Shown piece by piece: positions 23,463 to 34,071 of a DNA stretch of 64,000 nucleotides. The stretch comes from Posidonia oceanica (lineage: Eukaryota; Streptophyta; Magnoliopsida; Alismatales; Posidoniaceae). The DNA lies in the NCBI GenBank assembly GCA_037176725.1, contig JAZBRS010000011.1:2480001-2544000 (forward strand), written 5' to 3'. The notes below the pieces were generated by a model. It was not told the origin of the DNA. It worked only from the letters and a program-made list of their open reading frames with translations, and made no database searches. The stretch's first letter is position 1, and every line of letters begins with the position of its first letter. Made by a program: the position numbers and the translations under genes.

Positions 23463-23822
23463 ACCCTTCGAGGCAAAGATGCTAGGATCAAAGAATATTC
23501 CTCAATAAGTGGCTGATTAATGACCATTAAAGCCAATTAAAGCCTTGACTGGTCAAAGGACCTTTAGTGGAGGCAAAGCACGAAATTTGATTTTAGCCAC
23601 ATATGGCAAGTTTGGGGAAATAGAAAACCAAGTTGTTGGACGCTAGTGTATCCAATGTCCAACACACTCAAATGCAAACTTGCCAATTTTGGCCTCTCAA
23701 TCACAGGGACAAGTGTCACTAAGTTAGATGAGGGTACTTGAGCTGAACAAAGAGCTTCTAGTGGTGACCTAATGCAACAGACTACACTACCATGAAGGGA
23801 GTGCCAAAATGGGGTATCTACA

Positions 23823-26006
23823 ATTGCAATGTAATAAAGTTTTAAATTCACATTTAAATTACAGTTGAAACCAACTGGAACTAAATGTAAAAATTAAAAT
23901 CCAGAGGGCTTTATTACATTGCAATAAGGTTTAAAATCACATTTAAATCACAGATGACATGTGATTGGACCTAAATGCAAATAAATAAACGTGTAGAAGT
24001 TTATCATAATGCAATATGATTCTAAATGCAAATTAAATGATTTATCAATTGAAAATGGACTGAAATGCAAAAATAAACAAACATAAGGACCTGATTGCAA
24101 TGCAGTAAAGTTAAAAGTAGAAATTAAATAACTTTAATTGAAATCTGGACTGAAATGTAAATAAAATAACTTGCAGTAATTTAATTCAGTGCACTTAACA
24201 AAACAAAATTAAAACTATATCTTGCTACAGTGCTATAGTGCATGTTCGGGCTCAACAGGCCTGCGACGAGGAAGGAGTTTGCTGTAGTGGCAGTCCGATG
24301 GTGGACAGGCACGGCTGAGGTGCGCGGAGGCTCGAGCAAAGCCAGCTGAGCATTCCGATTGGTCTGGCAACGCATGACGGTGGCTGAGGCGTGCTGTCGA
24401 CGTCAGTGAGGAGGTCCGACGACTGTCAGAGGTGGAGCAGGCGCAAGAGGCCTCGACGGCGATCGAGTGGGGCTGGAGCGTATCGCTGGTACTCTGGCGA
24501 TGCTCGGGGGAAGGTCTGGAGGAGCAGCGGTTGTCCGGAGCATGGAGGCGTGCGGCGGAGCTACGGATCATCGCCGGAGAAGAAGGACTGTAGCGGCAGA
24601 GCTCAAAACATGCACTGAAGCCCAAAACCTAAATCTAACTAGCTTGAAAGTAAGGTAGACATGCAAGGAGTTCAAAAGGAAGCTCTGTTACCTGCGACGA
24701 TGGCCGGAGCATGCTGCCGGCCTCGGTTGGGTCAGGCAGTCCAGCGGAGGGTCGCAGCGGCACTACGGTGAGTTGCGGCTACTAGGGACGATCGGCGCGA
24801 GTTGCTGGAGGTCCGGCGAAGGTGTGGAGCCAAGTAGAAGTTGGTTTTGCGCTCAAAAACTGGATTTTTGATTTTGGATGCACACTAGAAATTTGAGCTC
24901 ATTTCGGTAATGTGGCTCTCTCTGGGCTACTGTCTCTCCCTCTTTGGAATGGTGGAGGTCTCAGGAAGGTGGAGGAGAGGTTTGTGGAGGCTTCTGGGTT
25001 GTGTTTGCAGTGAAGAGGAAAAATGGGTCCTCTATGTGTATGGAGAAGATGGGTTTTGTTGTGTGTAATGGGTTGCTGCTACTGAAGTGGGTGTGTGGGT
25101 GTAAGGATTGTGTTGCCACCTCTTCCAGGGAATGGAGGGGTTGGTTTTTGTTGTGGAGGGAAAGTTGCTAGGTTGAGTGGATGGGTTGTGTTTGGTAGAG
25201 AAAAATGGCTGGCATTGGGGAGTGGATTGGGAGCTGTGTGTGAGTGGGAAAGAAGGAGAAGGTAAGTGTTGAATGGATGGGTAGTAAGTGAAGAAGGGGG
25301 TGCATGGAAGGCTGTGTAGAGGAAGGTCGTGAAGGTGTTGTGATGCTGTGGTTTTACAGTAGCTAAGGAGGAAGAAAAAAAGAGGTCGGGCTTGGCTGGG
25401 TAGAAAAAGAAAGGAGAAAAGAAAGAAGGAGAAGCAGATGGGCTGGGCTAGATGGAAAAAAGAAATAAAAGAAAAAAGAAAGGAAGGGAGAAGAGGCTGT
25501 GGGCTGGTGGACTGTGGCAAAAAAAATAAAGAAAAAAAGAAAAGGGAAGGAGAGGTGGGCTGGGCTGTGAGGAGAGGAAATGAAGGAGAAAAAAGTGAAA
25601 GAAAGGATGGAGTGAGTGTTGGTGGGTTGGGCTGGTTTGGGAGGAAATGAAGGGAAAAAAAGAGAGAAAATAAGAAGGAAAAGAGGAAGAAAAAGAAGGG
25701 AAAGAAAGAAGAAGAAAAGGGGTTAGTGGGCTTGGGCTTGGCTTGTGTGACCTAGGGTTTCTAGGACTTTGCTAGGGTTTAGGTGAGTGTGATCCTAGGG
25801 TTTTCTAGGGTTTTAACCTAGGGTTTTTCTTAGGTTTAGTGAGTGTGATCCTAGGGTTTTAACCTAGGGTTTTTCTAGGGCTTAGTGAGTGGTTTTTGGT
25901 TTAGAAAATGGGTGTGATTTTGGATTTGGTTTTAGGGTTTGTTTTGAAGCCACCAAAGAGAGAGAGATCCAATAGCACAAAAATTGAAAAAATGGGGTGT
26001 CTACAA
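23823..26006 (-). repeat. 3' LTR of element C, remaining part
   Basis: Aligns with 54608-56762, the corresponding part of the right-hand C LTR, with roughly 85-90% identity where I compared the GC-rich zone. It ends at 26006 (TGTCTACA), next to the PPT. It includes a GC-rich zone (24230-24850), a purine-rich zone (25350-25720) and a cluster of TAGGGTTT words (25741-25940). The rest of this LTR is displaced leftwards by F and A. Confidence 0.85.
25741..25940 (-). repeat. Telomere-like TAGGGTTT cluster in the C LTR
   Basis: Eight TAGGGTTT words (AAACCCTA, the plant telo-box, on the transcribed strand) in about 200 bp, irregularly spaced. The sister LTR has seven (56520-56700). They are too irregular for a telomere tract. 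Confidence 0.7.
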
Positions 26007-26019
26007 ATGCCCCTCCCTG
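26007..26019 (-). other. Polypurine tract of element C
   Basis: On the minus strand this reads AGGGAGGGGCATT, immediately before the LTR start TGTAGACACC. The palindrome GGGGTGTC/GACACCCC flanks it (25991-26071), and the conserved pre-PPT block lies at about 26092-26150. Confidence 0.88.
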
Positions 26020-27402
26020 AGCGAGGTCAAGGGGACTGAGGCCACTGCTCAGGGTTGACAAGACACCCCATCTGACAATGATGAGAGCCAGATGTTGCTA
26101 TAGGCGTAAGTCACTTATTCGGTGGATGCACCAAAAATCATGACTCGTTGCCGCATACAAATGAATGCGAACACTAGGATGCTGTGCCAATGCAAAGACT
26201 AGTGTACGGTGCTGATGCAGATGTGATGCCTACACTAATGCTCATTGCACTGTACTCCTCTGGGGGAAAGCGGGTGATGCATGCACGCAAAAAGGCGGAA
26301 AATGCAATGCAAAGGCGAAGGTCGTCGAGCAATACTTCGGGAAAGTCGTCCAGTGTACAGCCCTAACACGGGGGTGCCGTTTGCCAAGCTTCTGCTGTAG
26401 GCATAGGCAGTGGAGATGCTAAAAGTAAAATGCAGTAGGTAAGGATGCAATGGATGTGCATGCGGTGGCGGGCACATAATGCCGAGGAAGCGATCCTGGC
26501 CGTGCACTACCGCGGGTGTCATCTTAAGCCGACAAGCTGCAGAGAGCTGCGGGTGCTGAAGATGCCACTTTAAGCGATGCGCGATCAGGGATTCGGTTTC
26601 CTAAGCATGCCATGTCTGGGAAACAGAATGTGGAAGTTGGGGTAATGACTACAGAGGAGTAGCAGTGCAATAAGAATGCAAATGTCATGCAATGTTATGC
26701 AGTGAAATGCAGTGTATAAACAGTGGGACGCCAGGCATGCGAAACCGAGAAAACGATCCCGGTCATGCACTACCACAGGTGCCATCCAAAGCCGGTAGGC
26801 TATGAAAGCCTGCGGGTACCGAGGATGTTACCTTAAGCAATACACGAGCCAGGGGTTCGGATCCTAAGCATGTGATGTCCGTGTGATGATGGAATGCAAT
26901 ACTAGGACCGACTCTACGGAGGATACAAGGAAGCTATATGATGTTATGCAATGTTATGCAGTGAAATGCAGTGTGTACACAATGGGACGCTGGGCACGCG
27001 AAACCGAGAAAACGATCCTGGCCTTGCGATGTCCATGTGATGATGAAATGCTAATGCCATGCAACAAAATGCTATTACACTACGACGAAGGGGTGATAAG
27101 TTAACGGACCTATCGCTGGATAGTTAGGGCTATTAGCCCTCTGAGGAGTTGACGGACTCATCACCGGATAGTTGGCGAATATTGGCCTGCTGAGGAGTTG
27201 ACGGACTCATCACCGGATAGTTGGGGCTATCAGCCCAATGGGTGGTGACAGGCAAGCGAGTCTGTTAGGCAAGAGAGGTGGTGACAAGTGGGATGACTTG
27301 TAACCACGAATGCAATGGGAATACCATACCCGAAGGCGCGACAGAGGTCCGTAGATGCTCCCGTAACAGTTGGGGATGTCAGTCCGATGTACATGGAAAT
27401 GG

Positions 27403-27482
27403 GATACCATGGGGCAGCAAAATAAAGATGCCCCTGGTATCGGTGAATGATACCAGGGGACAGCTGAAGCACTCATGGCATC
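27403..27482 (-). promoter_or_regulatory. Double GATACC hairpin, first copy in C
   Basis: Inverted repeat at 27403-27441 (GATACCATGGGGC pairs with GCCCCTGGTATC), then a second at about 27449-27482 (GATACCAGGGG pairs with TCATGGCATC). As a reverse complement, the order and spacing match element A. A further copy is at 27697-27773. Confidence 0.75.
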
Positions 27483-27889
27483 AAAATGTAAGGTGGAGAC
27501 AAAACTAACGAGTTTGCCAACTGAGTAGTTGGGGGGTACCAGCCCGGATGTAGTGAAGTGGATGTAAGGGATCACCGTGCAATGTGCAATGCCAGTGGGG
27601 AATGCAATGGGATAATGCAGGTACAATGCAGGGTGATAGGTTAACAGACCTATCGCCGAGTAGTTAGGGCTGCCAGCCCGATGAGATGAGGGGGGCGATA
27701 CCACAGGGCAGCAAAAAAGATGCCCCTGGTATCAGGGATGATACCAGGGGACAGCCTAAGTGCTCGTGGCATCGAAATGCGAAGGATTGATGGATGGATG
27801 GATGAATGGATGATAAGTTGAAGGACCTATCGCCGAATAGTTAGGGATATCAGCCCAGAGGAGAAAAAAGCAAATTGGAGGGCAGAATG

Positions 27890-29300
27890 GCGAGTTTGTC
27901 AACCGAAAAGCATGTCAGTGACAAAACGCAAGACAGGATAGCAAGTTTGTCAATCGAGAAGCAAGTCGGTAACAAAACGCGGAGCGGGATAGTGATTTGT
28001 CAATCGAGACGCATGTCAGCAAAAAAACACGGAGTGGGATAGTGACTTGTCAACCAAGACGCATGTCGGTGACAAAAAGCGGAGCGGGATAGTGATTTGT
28101 CAACCAACACGCATGTCGACAACAAAACACGGAGCAGGATAGTGATTTGTCAACCGAGACGCATGTCGGTGACAAAACGCAGAGCGGGATAGCGATTTGT
28201 CAACCGAGACGCATGTTGGCTATAAAATGCAGAGGGTGATAGCGATTTGTCAACCGAGACACATGTCGGCAACAAAACGCGGAGCGGGATAGTGATTTGT
28301 TAACTGAGACGCATGTCGACAACAAAACGCGGAGCAGGATAGCGATTTGTCAACCAAGACGCATGTCGACAACAAAACGTAGAGCAGGATAGCGATTTGT
28401 CAACCAAGACGCATGTCGATAACAAAACGCGGAGTAGGATAGCGATTTGTCAACCGAGACGCATGTCGATAACAAAACGCAGAGCAGGATAGCGATTTGT
28501 CAATCGAGATGCATGTAGGTGACAAAACGCAAAGCTGGATAGCAATTTGTCAACCGAGATGCATGTCGGTGACAAAATGCGGAGCAGGATAGCGATTTGT
28601 CAACCGAGACACATGTCGATAACAAAACGCAGAGTAGGATAGCGATTTGTCAACCGAGAGGCATGTAGGTGACAAAACGCGAAGCTGGATAGCAATTTGT
28701 CAACTGAGACGCATGTCGGTGACAAAATGCGGAGCTGGATAGCGATTTGTCAACCGAGACGCAAGTCGGTGACAAAACGTAGAGCTAGATAGCGATTTGT
28801 CAACCGAGATGCATGTTGATGACAAAACGTAGAGCTGGATAGCGATTTGTCAATCGAGACGCATGTGGGTAACAAAACGCGGTGCTGGATAGCGATTTGT
28901 CAACCGAGATGCAAGTTGGTGACAAAACGCGGAGTAGGATAGCGATTTGTCAATCGAGACGCATGTCAGTAACAAAATGCGGAGCTGGATAGCGATTTGT
29001 CAACCGAGATGCATGTCGGTAACAAAACACGGAGCTGGATAGCGATTTGTCAACCGAGACGCAAGTCGGTGACAAAACGCGAAGCAGGATAGCGACTTGT
29101 CAATCGAGACGCATGTTGGTAACAAAACACGGAGCTGGATAGCGATTTGTCAACCGAGACACAAGTCGGTAACAAGACGCGGAGCAGGATAGCGATTTGT
29201 CAACCGAGATGCATGTCGGTAACAAAACGCATAGCTGGATAGTGATTTGTCAACCAAGATGCAAGTCGGTAACAAAATGCAGGGTGGGATAACGAGTCAA
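27890..29300 (-). repeat. 50-bp tandem array in C (about 28 copies)
   Basis: The unit contains GATAGCGATTTGTCAACCGA and ACGCATGTCGGTGACAAAAC and repeats exactly every 50 bp. Copies differ by scattered substitutions, mainly transitions. It has no coding content. Confidence 0.93.
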
Positions 29301-29334
29301 TATCAAAGGACAAATGAGATGCCCCTGGTATCGA

Positions 29335-30545
29335 GACGCAGAAAGGTTCGCTTTCGACCGAGGAAGCAAGCACATAAGAAGAAAAAGGCTCGTCCTCGAC
29401 CGAGGAGGAACAAGCACGCGGGACTCCAAAGAGTCACGCAAGGAGAAAGGCTCGCCCTCGACCGAGGAAGCAAGCACACGGGAAGAAAAAGGCTCGTCCT
29501 CGACCGAGGAGGAACAAGCATGTGGGACTCCGAAGAGTCACGCAAGGAGAAAGGCTCGCCCTCGACCGAGGAAGCAAGCACGCGGGAAGGAAAAGGCTCA
29601 TCCTCGACCGAGGAGGAACAACCACGCGGGACTACGAAGAGTCATGCACGGTAAAAGGCTCGCCCTCGACCAAGGAAGCAAGCACATGGGAAGAAAAAGG
29701 CTCGTCCTCAACCAAGGAGGAACAAGCAAGTGGGACTCCGAAGAGTCACGCAAGGAGAAAGGCTCGCCCTCGACCAAGGAAGCAAGCACACGGGAAGAAA
29801 AAGGCTCATCCTCGACTGAGGAGGAACAAGCACACAGGACTCTGAAGAGTCACGCAAGGAGAAAGGCTCGCCCTCGATCGAGGAAGCAAGCACACGGGAA
29901 GAAAAAGGCTCGTCCTCGACCAAGGAGGAACAAGCACGCGGGACTCCGAAGAGTCACGCAAGGAGAAAGGCTTGCCCTCGACCGAGGAAGCAAGCACATG
30001 GGAAGAAAAAGGCTCGTCCTCGACCGAGGAGGAATAAGCACGTGGGACTCCGAAGAGTCACGCAAGGAGAAAGGCTCACCCTCGACCAAGGAAGCAAGCA
30101 CACGGGAAGAAAAATGCTCATCCTCGACCGAGGAGGAACAAGCATGCGGGACTCCGAAGAGTCATGCAAGGAGAAAGGCTCACCCTCGACCGAGGAAGCA
30201 AGCACGCGGGAAGAAAAAGGCTCATCCTCGACCGAGGAGGAACAAGCACGCGGGACTCTGAAGAGTCATGCAAGGAGAAAGGCTCGCCCTCGATCGAGGA
30301 AGCAAGCACGCGGGAAGAAAAAGGCTCGTCCTCGATCAAGGAGGAACAAGCATGCGGGACTCTGAAGTCATGCATGGAGAAAGGCCCCCCTCGACCGAGG
30401 AAGCAAGCACGCGGGAAGAAAAAGGCGTGTCCTTGATCGATGAGGAACAAGCACGCGGGACTCCGAAGAGTCAAGTAAGGAGAAAGGCTCGCCCTCGACC
30501 GAGGAAGCAAGCACGCAGGACTCCGAAGAGTCATGCCAAGAAAAA
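29335..30545 (-). repeat. 104-bp tandem array of alternating hairpins in C
   Basis: Each 104-bp unit has two related halves, one with CTCGTCCTCGACCGAGGAGG and one with CTCGCCCTCGACCGAGGAAG, separated by GGGACTCCGAAGAGTC. All three are inverted repeats. About 11-12 units. The basic, Arg/Lys-rich frames that run through it exist because the repeat lacks stops; they are not genes. Confidence 0.92.
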
Positions 30546-30552
30546 GGGGGTA

Positions 30553-30557
30553 GCTGG
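30553..30557. repeat. Target-site duplication of B, left copy
   Basis: GCTGG, matching 48235-48239 on the other side of element B. Confidence 0.9.
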
Positions 30558-31497
30558 TGTAGTAATCCTGAATTCTGATCATCCATGCACGATGCCAAAA
30601 ACTCGCGTGCACCGATCAAAATAGGCTCACTATATGTGACAGGATCCGAGGGAAGAAACTCGACTCGGAAACGCTGGCAAAAGAAGAAAAAAAGAAATGA
30701 TAAGACAAATCGGAGTCGCCACCAGGTCTATTAAATTGGGAAACAGGGAAAATCGAGGGTAAAGCATGAAAAGACATGCAAAACCGGATGCAAGAAGGGG
30801 CAAAGGGGATGCAACGCAACACAATGTGATGCCATGCTATGCTATGCTATGTCTCGTGCCTAGGATGAAGGAAAATGTCGATGCGGGCCAAGAGAAAGGG
30901 CAAGGACTCCTGTTACGCACGGGGAAGGTGTTAGGCACCCCCGATACGTCCGAGAGTCGGTCTTTCTTAGGCAATCTCGCACACTAATGCAAGAAGATGC
31001 TAGCCTAATGCCTAAATGCAATGAATGTCTGCCTGCTATGCATGGGAAATAAACGTGCTATCTATGTGCTCAGCAGCGCTGCTAGTGTTCCGAATTGGGC
31101 GGACCCTGGTTCATGAGAACTCCTAGGCAGCAAGCATCATAGCCCTAATGCAAATGCAGGCGATAAAACAAAATTGCAGGGAAAACCAAGCAATGCAAAC
31201 GACATGCAAGGGGCAAACCAAAGTAGGCACCGAAAATGGTGCAAAAGCACGAAAAATGATGCAAAAGCACGGAAAACGATGCAAAGGAGCGAAAAATGAT
31301 GCAGGGGTGCGGAAAATGATGCAGAGACATGGAAAACGACGCAAAAGCGAGGAAAACAACGCAAAAGCGAGGTGCAAAACCAAAACAGGGGTCAGGTAGC
31401 ATTCATGGGGGTAGTAGTAGGCATTAGGAGGAATAGAATGCGGAAAACGACGAGCAAAGCAAAATCAGCATTTTAAAATCGCGTTCAACCAACTGTA

Positions 31498-32900
31498 AGC
31501 GTTGGACGCTGGCAACACAGGCGTCCAACGTTGGACGCTGGCATTGTTGGTGTCCAACACCTGCTAGAGGCAGACAGTATGCAATTTTCAATAAAGGATG
31601 CATCCTAGCTATATGGATGCAATGTAGATGCAGAAATGCAATAGAACTGGTGCATGACATGCAGGGCAAACATGGCAACAAACCAGAAGCAGATTCAGAG
31701 CAAGGGGCAAGCTAAGATCAAGAATCAAAACAAGCAGGGCCTTGGACGCTCGTGGGCATGGCGTCCAACGTTAGACACCAGAGAGACAGGCGTCCAACAT
31801 AGGCCAGAAGAACAGCAAGGCAAATAAGCATATAGATGACAAATAAAATATTGGAGCATGCATTTGGGCTACTGTAGACAAGCATAGACTAAGCATGCAA
31901 GCATAGGATACGAAGGAAACCAAGAAACCCACCAACTGCAACATGTGCCAGGCATGAAGCTCAACCAGAGTGTTGGGCGCGAGCCGAACCAGCGTCCAAT
32001 GTTGGACGCCAGGAATAGCAGCATACAACGCACTGGGAGGCACAAACACACAAGAACTTGCATAGAAATCAGCATATGAACTAAGGAAGTTGAGGAGCAG
32101 ATGCTACGAAGGCTAAGCATGCATATGAACACAGGAATCATGCAAACATGCATATCAGAGCAACATGCAAACATCTCAAAGCAAAGCAGAAGAACAGGAA
32201 CGTTAGACACTGGTGACAGCAGCGTCCAACGTAGGACGCTGAAGTCCCCGGCGTCCAACGCCTGCAGAATGCAAACTCACCTGCACAAGGGGGAGCTCAG
32301 CTCTAAACCCCATTTAACATTCATGCGAACTACTGATGACATGCCAGATCAAGAAAGAAGCATTCACCAAGCATATAATCCATGAGAAGTAAGAAAGGAA
32401 GAACATGCATAGGAATAAAGGATAAAAACCCAAGAAAAAGAAAGCATGCAACTTAAGAGGACATTAGCAAGCCTAAGCATGGTTGCCATAGGGGCCAGGC
32501 ATCACTAGGTAAGCATGGATCAAGCATAAATTCCAAAAAGAAACGAGATGCAAGCATGGCAGTAGAATAGAACTAACAGACATGTTGGACGCTGGATGAA
32601 CCAACGTCCAACATTGGACGCGGCTCACCCAGGCGTCCAACGCAGGCAGATTGCAGACAGAACTAAAGCATGCAAAAAAGATTTAAGCATGGATCCAAAC
32701 AAGAAAGTAGGCATGGCATAGCATCACAAAACATAGACTCACTAAAAACATGTAAAGAAGGCATGCAGCATAGACTCACAAAAAAAGCAATAGCAAAGCA
32801 TGGTGAACTTTAAAGCAAGAGCAAGGCATGCAAGGCAGGGTGTTGGATGCTGGCTATTGCCGCGTCCAGCGTTGGATGCACCAGCTTGGGCATCCAACAC
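31498..32900. repeat. TTGGACGC hairpin clusters 1-6 in the 3' LTR of B
   Basis: Clusters of about 60 bp at 31498-31560, 31742-31800, 31971-32029, 32200-32261, 32583-32643 and 32841-32900. Each is two head-to-tail hairpins of about 30 bp of the form GTTGGACGCTGG, a loop of 6-9 bases, then CAGCGTCCAAC. A seventh, triple cluster lies at 33750-33840. The flanks are ordinary LTR sequence. Confidence 0.88.
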
Positions 32901-33749
32901 ACTGAAGATCCTTCTGGCCAAGAATGGCAGCCAAAATGATCCAAAGCTGGAACCTAAGGATCCAGGAAGCAAGAGGGGGTCGAGAGAAACACGTCGGTGT
33001 GTTCGTAGTTGGAAATGGATGGCCAGATTAGGCCACCCATCTCCCCCACCTCGCTGCCGGAGGCCGAGCCAATTCCGGCCAACCAAGGTGGCGTGTAGGT
33101 GTATTAACTATCCTAGCTTGTTACTACGTGTGTGCACTAGCTAAGGGAAGCGAGAACCTACCTGTGCGTGACCTGGAACGGCGTGTCGAGCTCGCGGCTG
33201 GCGCTACGGAAGATGGCGGCAGGGCTGACTCCAGTGAGCTTGCTTGGCTTGCTGGGGGCACAGGAGAGGGCGGCGAAGGTTCGGGAAGGAAGGTGGATCT
33301 TTGGTCTTTGCTCTGGAGGTGGTGAATTGGCGAGAGGAGGGCTGTGCTGGTCTGTGCTCTCGTGCAAAGGTCGCTGTTTGGAGCTGGTTTTGTGTATGGG
33401 TTCATGGGTTCTTGTGCAAAAATGGCAGCGGCTGTAGAGGGATTAGCAGGCTTTGCAGAGCTGGCTGGGTGAGGGGAAGGCACGAGGATAGCAGGAGGGG
33501 GCGTGGGCATGCCAGAGGGCGGTGCCGGAGATGCTGGTGGCAGAGGAATCAACGGCGGATGGCAGTGAGAGAGGAGAGAGCGGGAAATGGGCTGGGGAAG
33601 AAAAGATGGCTAGTAAGTGGAGTAACTCGGCCTTGGAAGGTTGTGGATGGCCTGGAGTGCAAGAGGGGACGGGTAGTAAGTGCGGAGGGGCGATGGAGTG
33701 GACGGGTGGTGAGCCGAAGGTGGCGGAGCAGCCGCTGCTACAACCGAGT

Positions 33750-33840
33750 CGTTGGATGCTAGAGCAGAAGGCGTCCAACGTTGGATGCTAGCACAGGGCG
33801 CGTCCAACGTTGGACGCTGCCTATTCCAGCGTACAACACA
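33750..33840. repeat. Hairpin cluster 7 (three units) in the 3' LTR of B
   Basis: Three successive hairpins of about 30 bp. The junctions GCGTCCAACGTTGGA are palindromic, so unit boundaries also form perfect inverted repeats. The sister cluster is at about 47921-48008. Confidence 0.85.
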
Positions 33841-34058
33841 CCCAGGAGACAAAAGGCTGAAAATGGGCTTGGGCTTGGGCTTAGAAAGGTTTAAAAATAT
33901 GCAAAAAGGCTTGGGTTAAGGCTTTAGCATTTAGGTAAGGTTTTAGGTTTGGTTTTGGGAAGAAATGGGTTAGTCTAAAAAAGAGTGCTATTCCAGAGTC
34001 CAAACAAGCCTGCAGGAGAAATTGCCAACTTTCGGGCTGTCAGAATGGGGTGTCTACA

Positions 34059-34071
34059 GATGCCCCTCCCT
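34059..34071 (-). other. Polypurine tract of element B
   Basis: AGGGAGGGGCATC on the minus strand, abutting the LTR start TGTAGACACC. The flanking palindrome spans about 34045-34123, and the pre-PPT block lies at about 34131-34200. Confidence 0.9.

Larger units (their letters stand above)
22329..23822 (-). repeat. LTR fragment F, minus strand, truncated by element A
   Basis: On the minus strand it starts TGTAGATACCCCATTTTGGC at 23822, a Tat-type LTR start, and runs leftward to the end of element A. To its right is the interior of the C LTR rather than a PPT, so F is the start of a solo LTR or of a 5' LTR. The expected duplication next to it would be ATTGC (23823-23827). It carries hairpin words (22331-22365, 23403-23462, 23634-23672) and a TATA box. 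No coding capacity is supported. Confidence 0.7.
26007..30557 (-). mobile_element. Element C, internal region, 3' half
   Basis: This is the 3' untranslated part of a minus-strand Tat element, cut by the insertion of B at 30557/30558. No pol sequence is visible. It contains a degenerate repeat of about 260 bp in three copies (from about 26467, 26729 and 26986), GATA/TATC modules and two double hairpins (27080-27850), and two long tandem arrays. The other half continues at 48240. Confidence 0.85.
30558..34058 (-). repeat. 3' LTR of element B (3501 bp)
   Basis: Contains the conserved stem-loop block (30891-30968), the PBS-like word (30711-30721), a degenerate tandem stretch of about 18-20 bp units around GATGCAAAAGC (31230-31380), seven hairpin clusters with the TTGGACGC word (31498-33840) and a GC-rich zone (33050-33720). 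Divergence from the 5' LTR is patchy: about 5% at the outer end, near zero at 31440-32790, about 10% at 32900-33270, and low again to 33840. Confidence 0.93.

Noticed and set aside
25741..25940. Interstitial telomere tract
   Set aside because: TAGGGTTT words are irregularly spaced and never form a perfect tandem run.
29314..30624. Long Arg/Lys-rich frames on the plus strand and Leu/Ser/Cys-rich frames on the minus strand
   Set aside because: They are products of the stop-free 104-bp tandem array; all frames stay open and the repeat length is not a multiple of three.
33124..33791. Overlapping frames of up to 172 codons, repeated at 47295-47962
   Set aside because: The GC-rich zone of the B LTR; frames occur on both strands, and the repetition only reflects the two LTRs.
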